NCBI GenBank assembly: GCA_039026235.1
Contig: JBCCMQ010000022.1
Location: 1-49,738 of the forward strand
From: JBCCMQ01 sp039026235
GTDB lineage: Bacteria; Pseudomonadota; Alphaproteobacteria; Rhodobacterales; Rhodobacteraceae
Direction of reading: 5' to 3'
DNA length: 49,738 bases
The position numbers were made by a program, and so were the translations under genes. This document shows positions 1 through 8,019 of this stretch, piece after piece (position 1 is the stretch's first letter; each line of letters opens with the position of its first letter). The notes below the pieces were generated by a model. That model made no database searches. It was not told the DNA's origin and was given only the letters and a program-made list of their open reading frames with translations.

Positions 1-225
1 AACAACCTTGGCTATGGCAGATGGCGTGCAGTTTTGTGTTCAGGCCGCCCTTTGTCCGGCCGATCGGGCATCCACGCCCCCTTTTTGACGCCCAAACTGG
101 ACGCCGTACGGTGGGCTTTCAGATACGTGGCATCGATCATCAACCCGTGGTTTGCCGTGTGACTTCGGGAAGAAGGGTTCAAGCCGCGCCATCTGCACGT
201 CGCTCAACCAGAAGAGATCAGACAT
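1..225 (-). pseudogene. IS5-family transposase remnant, internally deleted and frameshifted, running off the left edge
   Basis: The reading starts with MSDLFWLSDVQMARLEPFFP, the typical N-terminus of IS5-family (IS427-like) DDE transposases, and continues to GKPRVDDR. The next recognisable block, IDATYLKAHRT, is in another frame. A third block, GRTKGGLNTKLHAICHSQG, is in yet another frame and reaches the edge. The stretch expected between DDR and IDATYLKAHRT (roughly 60 residues in relatives) is missing, so this is an internally deleted, frameshifted copy that cannot make an active enzyme. The presumed element end lies between 226 and about 290, against the stop codon of the neighbouring oxidoreductase. 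Family assignment rests on recalled motifs. Confidence 0.8.
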
Positions 226-288
226 GTTCACCGCTCGTTCTTCGAGCCGTGAACCATGGCTACTTTCCGAAATCAATGCGTCCAGAGC

Positions 289-1446
289 CTAGGTATGTAT
301 GTTGATCCAGGCCGCGTTGCGGCGTGAACTGGTTACGCAGGCGGCGACGAATTGGACGCCCCGAAGGCCATCGTATACCGTGGGGAAGATCACTTCATCA
401 TCCGGGACCGCGCCATCTCGATGGGCGAGGATTGCCTTGGCCGCCTCGCCGTAGATGTTTGCAAATCCTTCCAGGTAACCTTCCGGGTGGCCGGGGGGTA
501 CGCGGCTGATGCGGGCCGCAGCGACACCGGATCCGGCGCCGGATCGGGTGAGCAGGCGTTTGGGTTCACCAAAGGGCGTGTACCAGAGGTAGTTTGGGTC
601 CTCCTGCGCCCATTCAAGTCCGCCCTTGTCGCCGTAGACCCTGAGGCGCAAGGCGTTTTCGTTTCCAGGAGCGACCTGAGACGACCAGAGCATTCCCCGG
701 GCGCCGTCCGGAAAGCGCAAAAGCACGTGGGCATTGTCATCGACCTGACGGCCGGGCACGAAGGCCTGAATGTCGGCGGCAAGGCTTTCGGCCTGTGTCC
801 CTGTCACAAAACACGCGAGATTATAGGCGTGCGTACCGATGTCACCGGTCGAGCCGCCGGCTCCGGACCGCGCGGGATCCGTCCGCCACTCGGCCTGCTT
901 AAAGGTCTGCTCCACCGTCAACCAGTCCTGGGGGTATTCGACCTGAATGACGCGCAAGGCCCCTATCGCGCCATCGGCGATCATCTCGCGTGCCTGCCGG
1001 ACCATGGGGTAGCCGGTATAGTTGTGCGTCAGCACGAAAAGTGCGTCTGAGCGTTCGACGGCCTGAACCAGCTTGCGCGCATCGGCAAGTGTCGATGTCA
1101 GGGGTTTGTCGCAGATCACATGAATGCCGCGTTTCAAAAATTCGCGCGCAGGCGCGTAATGCACATGGTTAGGTGTGACGATTGCGACTGCCTCGATACC
1201 TGTCTTCAGGCGAGCCTCGCGCATGGCCATCTGCTTGAAATCGTCGTAAATTCGCGCCAGACCAAGCGCTTCGCCGCTGGCGCGAGACTTCTCGGGCGTT
1301 GAAGACAGGGCGCCCGCGACCAGCTCAAAGTGGTCATCCAGCCGCGCAGCGATCCTATGGACGCCGCCGATAAACGCGTCGTTGCCGCCGCCGACCATGC
1401 CAAGTCGGATCTTGCCGGCCGAGCTCTCAGTTCTTCCAGTAACCAT
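289..1446 (-). CDS. Gfo/Idh/MocA-family NAD(P)-dependent oxidoreductase
   Basis: A 385-residue protein with an N-terminal Rossmann fold: the dinucleotide motif GMVGGGNDAFIG lies near residue 17, and the family EKP-type motif appears as CDKPLT near residue 113. The C-terminal half is the alpha/beta substrate-binding domain, including the GGSTGDIGTHAYNL stretch with the histidine typical of this family. Such enzymes oxidise or reduce sugars, inositols and related polyols in the cytosol. It is the last gene of the ABC/DhaKL operon; its ATG shares one base with the upstream isomerase stop (TAATG), implying translational coupling. Its TAG stop sits in a CTAG next to the IS remnant, so the extreme C-terminus may have been altered by insertion. 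The exact substrate is unknown. Confidence 0.9.
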   Translation of the reverse strand: MVTGRTESSAGKIRLGMVGGGNDAFIGGVHRIAARLDDHFELVAGALSSTPEKSRASGEALGLARIYDDFKQMAMREARLKTGIEAVAIVTPNHVHYAPAREFLKRGIHVICDKPLTSTLADARKLVQAVERSDALFVLTHNYTGYPMVRQAREMIADGAIGALRVIQVEYPQDWLTVEQTFKQAEWRTDPARSGAGGSTGDIGTHAYNLACFVTGTQAESLAADIQAFVPGRQVDDNAHVLLRFPDGARGMLWSSQVAPGNENALRLRVYGDKGGLEWAQEDPNYLWYTPFGEPKRLLTRSGAGSGVAAARISRVPPGHPEGYLEGFANIYGEAAKAILAHRDGAVPDDEVIFPTVYDGLRGVQFVAACVTSSRRNAAWINIHT

Positions 1447-2501
1447 TACTCAATTCCCAGCATTCTACGGTTTGCCGCGTCGTCGGTGCCGCCATCTGCG
1501 AAATCATCAAAGGCTTTCGCGGTGACCTCGATGATGTGTTCAGCCACAAAGGCGGCGCCTTCGCGGGCACCCACCTCGGAATCCTTCAGACAACATTCCC
1601 ATTCGACCACGGCCCATCCTTCAAAGTCATTGGCTGCCATCTTTGAAAAAATTGCCGTGAAGTCGACCTGACCGTCGCCGAGCGAACGAAAGCGCCCCGC
1701 GCGTTCTACCCAGGATTGAAAGCCGCCATACACGCCTTGGCGACCGGTTGGATTGAACTCGGCATCCTTGACGTGGAACATGCGGATCCGGTCCCTGTAG
1801 ATGTCGATATTGTCAAGGTAATCGAGACACTGCAGCACATAGTGAGACGGATCGTAAAGCATGCAGGCCCGCGCGTGGTTGCCGGTTCGCTCTAGAAACA
1901 TTTCATAGCTGATCCCGTCGTGCAGGTCCTCGCCAGGATGGATTTCATAGCAGACATCCACACCGCAGTCTTCGGCATGATCTAGGATCGGGCGCCACCG
2001 GGCCGCAAGTTCATCGAACGCGGCCTCGACGAGGCCGGCCGGTCTTTGCGGCCAGGGGTAGATATAGGGCCATGCCAAGGCGCCGGAGAATGTCGCATGG
2101 GCCTCGACGCCCATGTTCTTGGACGCACTTAATGCCATCTTCACCTGATCGACCGCCCAAGCTTGCCGCGCCTTGGGGTTGCTGCGCACGGACTGATCGG
2201 CAAACCCGTCAAAGGCGTCGTCATAGGCTGGGTGGACGGCGACAAGTTGGCCCTGCAGGTGGGTTGACAGATCCGTGACCTCGATGCCGTTCGCTGCTGC
2301 TACGCCCTTGAATTCGTCGCAATAGTCCTTGCTTTCCGCTGCCTTGGCGAGATCGATTAAGCGGTCGTCCCAGCTTGGTACCTGAACGCCTTTATAACCG
2401 CAGTCCGCCGCCCACTTGGTGATTGCATCCCAAGAGTTGAACGGCGCGTCATCGCCCGCGAACTGCGCCAGGAAAAGCGCTGGGCCCTTGATGGTTTTCA
2501 T
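1446..2501 (-). CDS. Sugar phosphate isomerase/epimerase (xylose-isomerase-like TIM barrel)
   Basis: A 351-residue AP-endonuclease-2/xylose-isomerase-like TIM barrel. Metal-ligand-type acidic and histidine residues are visible in CYEIHPGEDLH, LYDPSHYVLQ, FHVKDAEF and VVEWECC, in the order seen in metal-dependent sugar isomerases and epimerases. The chosen ATG at 2501 follows a strong GGGAGG ribosome-binding site; a longer reading from 2540 would bury that site and add unrelated residues. It lies 16 bases after the LacI gene and overlaps the oxidoreductase start by one base. It probably interconverts the sugar or keto-polyol handled by this operon. A dehydratase role is also possible for this fold. 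Confidence 0.88.
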   Translation of the reverse strand: MKTIKGPALFLAQFAGDDAPFNSWDAITKWAADCGYKGVQVPSWDDRLIDLAKAAESKDYCDEFKGVAAANGIEVTDLSTHLQGQLVAVHPAYDDAFDGFADQSVRSNPKARQAWAVDQVKMALSASKNMGVEAHATFSGALAWPYIYPWPQRPAGLVEAAFDELAARWRPILDHAEDCGVDVCYEIHPGEDLHDGISYEMFLERTGNHARACMLYDPSHYVLQCLDYLDNIDIYRDRIRMFHVKDAEFNPTGRQGVYGGFQSWVERAGRFRSLGDGQVDFTAIFSKMAANDFEGWAVVEWECCLKDSEVGAREGAAFVAEHIIEVTAKAFDDFADGGTDDAANRRMLGIE

Positions 2502-2517
2502 TAGTTTCCTCCCTGTT

Positions 2518-3579
2518 CTATTTTCTGTCCGGCGGGACATTCTCCTTCAGGTAAATGTCGATCCGGATTCTTTCCTGGGCTGGATTGAAAGGTACGTTGT
2601 CGGCGGTTGCCCGCAGAAGCCGCACGCAGGATCTGACCAGGTGTCCGCTGTCCTGACTGATCAATGCATCAAAGGTGCCGGCGCTTAGCGCCCGCCGCGT
2701 GAGCGGTGTCAGTTCGTGGGCGATCACAGTGATGCCCTTGCCAGAGGTATTCTCGGACAGAAATTGAATAAGCCCGGCGTTTCCAGCGGCAGACGAATAA
2801 ATGCCGCAAAGGTCCGGGTAACTTTCAAAAACTTCGGGCAAGAGCTTGTAGATCAAGTTCGGATCGTCGCGGCCTTCGACCGAAGCCACAACCTCTAATT
2901 CCGGGTATTCTTCGCTCATCACAAGATCAAAACCCTGCCGCCGTTCAAGGTGGTCTCGGGCCAGCCGTGATCCCGTGATTACCAGTACCTTGCCGGGCCG
3001 GCGTACAAAGCGGCCCATCAATTGCGCCGCCGTGCGCCCGGCCGACACATTGTCGATACCCACAAAGTGATCGCGTTCAGAGCTAGGAAGGTCTGAGACC
3101 AGGGCCACGACGGCAATGCCCTTATCGCGGGCGCGTTTGACCGCATCGCGCACCGATGGCGTCTCGGGGCTGAAAACGGCCACACCGTCGGTCTCATTCG
3201 GATCGAGGGCATCCAGGATGGCCACAATCTCGCGCGGATCGAAAGGGGTGGCGGCGACAGATGAAAGGCGCGTGCGTTCCGCTGCCAGTTTGTTGGCTTG
3301 TTCGCCGATCTGAACGCGCAGCGCCTGTACAAATTCATTGCTCGTATCAGGAAGAACGAACAGAAGACTGTAGACCCGCTTTCTGGCCAGGTTCGCCGCC
3401 GCGGTATCGCGAACATAACCCAGTTGCTGGATTGCAGCGCGCACTTTCTTGATCGTGACCGACCTGACGCCTGGCCGTTCGTTCAGCACGCGGTCAACGG
3501 TCGCCAGACTTACGCCGGCGACACGGGCAATGTCGTTGACCGTTGGTTTTTCGACCGTATCCAGAGGCGCTTTAGTCAG
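2518..3579 (-). CDS. LacI-family transcriptional regulator with an apparent CTG start
   Basis: A 353-residue LacI/GalR-family protein. The N-terminal helix-turn-helix reads VNDIARVAGVSLATVDRVL and is followed by a periplasmic-binding-protein-like sensor domain (YSLLFVLPD, VGIDNVSAGRTAAQLMGRF, CGIYSSAAGNAGL). GTG at 3489 would delete the helix-turn-helix. Back to the in-frame TAG upstream there is no ATG, GTG or TTG. A CTG at 3577-3579 lies six bases after a GGAGG and overlaps the last codons of the DhaKL gene, so it is taken as the start. The protein very likely controls its own operon through the two palindromes near 11.4 kb. A sequencing error hiding a normal start remains possible. Confidence 0.87.
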   Translation of the reverse strand: MTKAPLDTVEKPTVNDIARVAGVSLATVDRVLNERPGVRSVTIKKVRAAIQQLGYVRDTAAANLARKRVYSLLFVLPDTSNEFVQALRVQIGEQANKLAAERTRLSSVAATPFDPREIVAILDALDPNETDGVAVFSPETPSVRDAVKRARDKGIAVVALVSDLPSSERDHFVGIDNVSAGRTAAQLMGRFVRRPGKVLVITGSRLARDHLERRQGFDLVMSEEYPELEVVASVEGRDDPNLIYKLLPEVFESYPDLCGIYSSAAGNAGLIQFLSENTSGKGITVIAHELTPLTRRALSAGTFDALISQDSGHLVRSCVRLLRATADNVPFNPAQERIRIDIYLKENVPPDRK

Positions 3580-5203
3580 CTTGTTCCTCCATTTCGCGCG
3601 CCAGGCCTTCGAAAAGCAAAGCTACCGCTTCAGCGCCGGGGTCGTTGTGGCCTTTAAGGTTTTCTTCGGGCACATAGGCCGCGCGTCCAGCTTTGGCGCG
3701 GCTGATTGCGGCTGTGCTGTCTGCACCCTTACGCGCCGCCGCAGCCGCGGCCGCCACGCCGCCGGGAAGGGCGGCAAGTGCGGGCTCAAGCGCGTCGATC
3801 ATTGTCCTATCGCCGACCTTGGCACCACCGACCTGGCTGACCCGTTCGAGACCTTCGACCAAGGCCTTAGGCACTGGTGATCCGTTCGCGCAGGCATCGC
3901 CGGCGGCGTTGAAATAGATCGCCAGAATAACACCGGAAGATCCGCCCATGGTTTGGCTCAATTCGTTTCCAAGGGCTGGAAACAGCTGGGTCAAATCCGC
4001 AAGTGGCATCCGGTCGAGCCCGCCTTTCAACGCCCGCGCTGCCGTTGCCAACGTGCTGCCGGTATCCCCATCGCCGGACTTGGCATCGAGCTCGTTCAGT
4101 GCTCCTTCGACCGAGATCAATAGATCCGATACTTTTTCGATGATCCTCCGCGTCCGTTCATTTGCCGACGGAATGGGTTCGATGGGTGTAAGGCCATCGG
4201 GCAAAGGATCGACAGGCACCTCGACGACGGTATTCATGCCCGGCCAGGCGGGTATGACAACCGGTTCGGCCAGCGCCGCATGCTCAGCTGGCGTCGTTTC
4301 CATGATCGATACCGAAAATCCATGCATGTCTAGCGATGTCATCATCGGGGCCGGACCTATGATGTGACTGATCAGTCCGGCCTGGGTCAGGGCCTGGGTC
4401 AGAACCGACATCTCAAGCGGCGTCGTTGAGCCCAGATTGTTGACCAAGGCCACGTAGCTGCCTGCCCCAACGCTTCCCCGAAGCTTTCCGACGACCGTAT
4501 CCATCGCGTTTTTGGCGGTTGTAAAGTCAACCTGCTGAACGCCGGGTTCGCCATGGATGCCTAGCCCAAGTTCCGCTTTGCCGGGTCCGATCCTGTTCTC
4601 CTTGGCTGAGCCGGGCACAGTGCATGTATCCAGGCTCATCCCAATGCTTGCGACCTTGGCAATAACCGCGCGCGCGGCGGCGGCGATTGCAGGAAGCTCT
4701 GCACCCGCTTCCGCCATTGCTCCGGCGACCTTGTGCACGAACAGCGTGCCAGCGACACCGCGCGGTTGTGGAAGATCAGGCAGTGCGATGTCATCATCTA
4801 CAACCACCATTTCGACCTTGCGTCCAAGCGCACGGGCGCGTTCTGCAGCAAGCCCGAAATTCAACCGGTCGCCGGTGTAGTTTTTGACGATCAGCAGGCA
4901 GCCCGCTTCGCCCGTCACCGCCAGAATGCCGGCCAGAACCGCCTCGACTGAGGGCGACGCGAAAACCTCTCCGCAGACCGCGGCCGTCAGCATGCCCGCG
5001 CCCACGAACCCGGCGTGTGCCGGTTCGTGCCCCGATCCGCCGCCGGAAATCAGGGCGACCTTGGATTTGTCCCAGTCCGAGCGGTAGACCACCTTGATGT
5101 GGGGATAGCCGTCAAGGCGCGAAAGGGCTCCGCCCGACGCGGCGATAAAGCCGTCGATGGCTTCCGTGACTAGGTTCTCTTTCGCGTTAATAAACTGAGC
5201 CAT
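3572..5203 (-). CDS. Fused DhaK-DhaL dihydroxyacetone kinase family protein (ATP-dependent type)
   Basis: A 543-residue cytosolic kinase with both domains in one chain, as in ATP-dependent dihydroxyacetone kinases. The DhaK domain (about 1-330) has SGGGSGHEP at 53-61, KNYTGD at 107-112 and GIHGEPG with His217, which in this family binds the ketose covalently. The DhaL domain (about 345-543) has the Mg-ATP motif DAKSGDGD at 373-380 and GGSSG near 430. Dihydroxyacetone is the classic substrate, but family members also phosphorylate erythrulose and other short ketoses, so the gene is left unnamed. The ATG follows AAGGGAGG, and the gene starts 12 bases after the ATPase stop. It probably phosphorylates the ketose made from the imported substrate. 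Confidence 0.92.
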   Translation of the reverse strand: MAQFINAKENLVTEAIDGFIAASGGALSRLDGYPHIKVVYRSDWDKSKVALISGGGSGHEPAHAGFVGAGMLTAAVCGEVFASPSVEAVLAGILAVTGEAGCLLIVKNYTGDRLNFGLAAERARALGRKVEMVVVDDDIALPDLPQPRGVAGTLFVHKVAGAMAEAGAELPAIAAAARAVIAKVASIGMSLDTCTVPGSAKENRIGPGKAELGLGIHGEPGVQQVDFTTAKNAMDTVVGKLRGSVGAGSYVALVNNLGSTTPLEMSVLTQALTQAGLISHIIGPAPMMTSLDMHGFSVSIMETTPAEHAALAEPVVIPAWPGMNTVVEVPVDPLPDGLTPIEPIPSANERTRRIIEKVSDLLISVEGALNELDAKSGDGDTGSTLATAARALKGGLDRMPLADLTQLFPALGNELSQTMGGSSGVILAIYFNAAGDACANGSPVPKALVEGLERVSQVGGAKVGDRTMIDALEPALAALPGGVAAAAAAARKGADSTAAISRAKAGRAAYVPEENLKGHNDPGAEAVALLFEGLAREMEEQAD

Positions 5204-5215
5204 GGTCGTCCTCCC

Positions 5216-6208
5216 TTAAACGACGCGTGTACCGGCCGCGTCGAAATATATCGGGTTCTGCGGTCTGATCTTGATTGGGGCGTTGGCCTCGTAATCGGCG
5301 TGCGGATCGGCAAGCGTGGTGACGGCATGGCCCTGCAGATCAAGATGAAGACGAGTTTGATCGCCAAGATGTTCAGCGCGAACGACGCGCGCCTCGGCGC
5401 CGTCGCCCTGCAAGATGTTTTCCGGTCTCAGACCGATCTGGGGACCTTTGTGCGATCCGGGAAACAGCTGTGACGGCAAGACATTTATGCGCGGCAGCCC
5501 GAGACGGCTGGCCACATAAACGCTTGCTGGATTCTCATAGATCTCTCTTGGGCTTCCGAACTGGACCAGACGCCCTTCCTGCAAAACGCCCACATGACTT
5601 GCCATGGTCATGGCTTCGATCTGATCATGTGTGACATACAGCAATGTCGACCCCAGATCGGCGTGAATTCGTTTCAGCTCGACACGCAGATCGGCGCGCA
5701 ACTTTGCATCAAGCGAACTCAGCGGTTCGTCCATGAGGTAGATGGAAGGGTCCCGCACCAAAGCGCGGCCAATCGAAACACGCTGCATCTCGCCCCCCGA
5801 TAGCTCAGTGGCCTTGTTGTCGAGCTTGTGCGGAATCTGAAGGATGTCCGCGATCTCCTGCACTTTGCGCGCAATCTCATCCTCTGGTGTTTTCAGGATC
5901 GGCGATCGGAGCGGGAAAGCCAGATTTTCGCGCACGCTCAGATGGGGATAGAGCGAGTATTGCTGAAACACCATCGCAACGTCCCGTTGGGCCGGTGTTT
6001 CCGATCCGACATCACGTCCACCAATTGAGATCGAACCCCGGTCCAGCTTTTCGAGGCCCGAGATCAACCGTAGCGTCGTTGTCTTTCCGGCACCTGTTGG
6101 ACCAAGAAGCACGACGAATGCACCGTCCGGGATAACCATCGACATTCCGTCTACCGCCAGCGTGTTGCGGAATGACTTCGAAATCGCGTTCAGAATGACC
6201 TCAGCCAT
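5216..6208 (-). CDS. ABC transporter ATPase, CUT1 sugar/polyol type (second ATPase)
   Basis: A 330-residue cytoplasmic nucleotide-binding subunit. Visible motifs are Walker A GPTGAGKT (near 37), the Q-loop MVFQQYSLYP, signature LSGGEMQRV, Walker B LMDEPLSSLD and the switch histidine in YVTHDQ. A shortened MalK-like regulatory domain follows. The ATG at 6208 overlaps the stop of the preceding ATPase by eight bases and follows an AAGGAG site. It differs clearly from that first ATPase, so the transporter probably uses a heterodimer, an arrangement known for the GlpS/GlpT pair of alphaproteobacterial glycerol ABC systems. Confidence 0.93.
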   Translation of the reverse strand: MAEVILNAISKSFRNTLAVDGMSMVIPDGAFVVLLGPTGAGKTTTLRLISGLEKLDRGSISIGGRDVGSETPAQRDVAMVFQQYSLYPHLSVRENLAFPLRSPILKTPEDEIARKVQEIADILQIPHKLDNKATELSGGEMQRVSIGRALVRDPSIYLMDEPLSSLDAKLRADLRVELKRIHADLGSTLLYVTHDQIEAMTMASHVGVLQEGRLVQFGSPREIYENPASVYVASRLGLPRINVLPSQLFPGSHKGPQIGLRPENILQGDGAEARVVRAEHLGDQTRLHLDLQGHAVTTLADPHADYEANAPIKIRPQNPIYFDAAGTRVV

Positions 6209-7298
6209 TTGCAAACACTCCTTCATTCTTTTCCGACCGGATGGCCTGTTCGGTCTGCTGATTGAACAGGGTGACTGCATCGGATTTGAAAGAGAGGCCC
6301 ACAGTTTCGTTGGGTCTGACCGTCTCGGATGAACTGATCCGGGCTTTCAGTTCGCCGCTCGGGCTTTCCAAAGTGACAATCTGAGTGGTGCCAAGGTATT
6401 CGGTGGCCAAAACCCGGGCGCGAAAGCCGCTTTCGTCAGAGAAACCGATATGTTCGGGCCGCACCCCAAAGACCAGTTTTCCAGCGACGCCTTCGCGCAG
6501 GGATGGCACCGCAACCTCGGTCCCGCCCAAGCTTACGGCTGTCGTCCCCTGACCCAGTTCCCCGTCGAATTCCATGAAGTTCATGGAGGGCGAGCCGATA
6601 AAGTCCGCAACGAACATCGTGCGTGGCTTGTCATAGATCTCTTGTGGTGTACCGAACTGCTCGACCACCGCATTGTTCATGACGACAATCTTGTCGCCCA
6701 TTTGCATTGCCTCAAGCTGGTCATGGGTGACGTAGACCGTGGTTGCTCCCATGCGGTCGTGCAGGGCGCGTAGTTCTTCGGCCATGTGTTCGCGAAACTC
6801 TGCATCCAAAGCGCCCAGGGGTTCGTCCATCATGAACGCCTTGGGCTCACGCACAATTGCCCGGCCCAAGGCCACGCGTTGGCGGTCACCGCCCGACAGG
6901 CCGCCCACGGGGCGGTCAAGAATGTCCTCGATCCCCAGAATACGCGCCACTTCGCCAACTTTTGCTCTGACCTGAGCGCGCGGCACCCCCTGGCTGACCA
7001 ACGGATAGCTGATGTTTCTGCGGACATTCATGTGCGGATAAAGCGCGAACATTTGGAATACGAAAGCGATGTCGCGTTCCGAAGGCGGTTTCTGACTGAT
7101 CTCTTCCCCGTCCAGAAAGATCTCGCCCGACGTCGGCAACTCAAGGCCCGCGATCATGCGCAGGGTCGTGGTCTTACCGCAGCCGGACGGTCCGAGCAGC
7201 ATGAAGAATTCGCCGTCTTCGATCGTGAAAGAGCTTTCTTTCACGGCGACAAAATCGCCGAATTCTTTGCGGACATTCTTAATGACGATCTTAGCCAT
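6201..7298 (-). CDS. ABC transporter ATPase, CUT1 sugar/polyol type (first ATPase)
   Basis: A 365-residue MalK/UgpC-like nucleotide-binding subunit with Walker A GPSGCGKT near residue 38, Q-loop FVFQMFALYP, signature LSGGDRQRV, Walker B MMDEPLGALD and YVTHDQLEAM. The C-terminal regulatory (TOBE-type) domain is present, with GVRPEHIGF. Its ATG lies inside the last codons of the DUF1801 gene (ATGGCTAA overlap), about 9 bases after AAGGAAG, so translation is probably coupled. It powers import through the two permeases encoded upstream in the same operon. Confidence 0.94.
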   Translation of the reverse strand: MAKIVIKNVRKEFGDFVAVKESSFTIEDGEFFMLLGPSGCGKTTTLRMIAGLELPTSGEIFLDGEEISQKPPSERDIAFVFQMFALYPHMNVRRNISYPLVSQGVPRAQVRAKVGEVARILGIEDILDRPVGGLSGGDRQRVALGRAIVREPKAFMMDEPLGALDAEFREHMAEELRALHDRMGATTVYVTHDQLEAMQMGDKIVVMNNAVVEQFGTPQEIYDKPRTMFVADFIGSPSMNFMEFDGELGQGTTAVSLGGTEVAVPSLREGVAGKLVFGVRPEHIGFSDESGFRARVLATEYLGTTQIVTLESPSGELKARISSSETVRPNETVGLSFKSDAVTLFNQQTEQAIRSEKNEGVFANG

Positions 7299-7722
7299 TC
7301 TCCGCGGTCTTCCTTTGGTGATAGGTCAGTGCCAATGCAACGCAAGACCTTAGCGCCTCTTGCGGCAGCGCACCGGTGTCATTCAAACAGACGGCTCGGT
7401 TCCTCTCGTAGACGAGGTTGGGGAAGCGCGTACGACACTGGTCAATCAACCGGGTAGAGCAATGTACGTAAAGGCGCACCGGATGCGGTTCGTCTATTTG
7501 GTACCCTAGGCGAAGCGGCGTGCCCGCCTTACCGTTGTTGAATGACGGTTGGCCCCACTTCAGCGTCTCGGTAACTGGTCCTGCTCTGATCTCTCCGGCC
7601 GTCCGGTAGATCAAGTCGCGCAATTGCTTTGCTTGGGTCTGCCCCCGCTTCGGCCAGGCCGAAAGGGCCGCCGCCACATCGCTGGACATGGCCGGGACAT
7701 CTATTTTCGCAAGATCATCCAT
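7291..7722 (-). CDS. DUF1801-domain protein inserted in the ABC operon
   Basis: A 143-residue soluble protein of the DUF1801 (YdhG-like) family, recognised from the AWP..GQ..QLRDLIY stretch and VTETLKWGQPSFNNGK, followed by VRLYVHCSTRLI. The biochemical role of the family is not established. The ATG at 7722 is chosen because GGAGAGG precedes it at a usable distance; an earlier start would run back through unrelated residues. It sits between the small membrane protein (102-base gap) and the first ATPase (eight-base overlap), so it is co-transcribed with transporter genes. No signal peptide or membrane segment is visible. A second DUF1801 protein is encoded near 40 kb. Confidence 0.8.
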   Translation of the reverse strand: MDDLAKIDVPAMSSDVAAALSAWPKRGQTQAKQLRDLIYRTAGEIRAGPVTETLKWGQPSFNNGKAGTPLRLGYQIDEPHPVRLYVHCSTRLIDQCRTRFPNLVYERNRAVCLNDTGALPQEALRSCVALALTYHQRKTAENG

Positions 7723-7824
7723 TCCCGCAGACCTCTCCGACGTGAAATGGATCGCTGCCGAAGGCGGTGCTGGCATTCCGCACACGCTGCGTCCCGAGGA
7801 AAAAGCTGCACGCCAGGACCCGCA

Positions 7825-8019
7825 TCAGTCGTCCTCGGGAAAGTGACTGACGACGATGAACATCACCGTCCCGACTAGGGTCGTGATGAAGGAATAGGTG
7901 AAGGCCCAGATCACAAAGGGTTGCATAAGCATGAAAACCCCGACAGCGATTATGATTGTCGCGAGCATCTCCCAAGGTCCACGGCGCAGACGAAGGAGCC
8001 CATTGATGAAGTTGCTCAT
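7825..8019 (-). CDS. Small two-helix membrane protein of the ABC transporter operon
   Basis: A 64-residue protein starting MSNFINGLLRLRRGPWEM, with two hydrophobic segments (about residues 19-36 and 39-59) and an acidic tail HFPEDD. The ATG overlaps the permease stop (ATGA), so translation should be coupled. Its size, topology and place recall the small membrane protein GlpU (DUF2160) encoded with alphaproteobacterial glycerol-type ABC transporters, but it is shorter and the match is by context only. It may be an accessory subunit that stabilises or tunes the permease pair. Confidence 0.8.
   Translation of the reverse strand: MSNFINGLLRLRRGPWEMLATIIIAVGVFMLMQPFVIWAFTYSFITTLVGTVMFIVVSHFPEDD

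Noticed and set aside
3018..3489. GTG at 3489 as the start of the LacI-family gene
   Set aside because: It would delete the helix-turn-helix that is intact in the same frame just upstream, so the CTG at 3579 is preferred.
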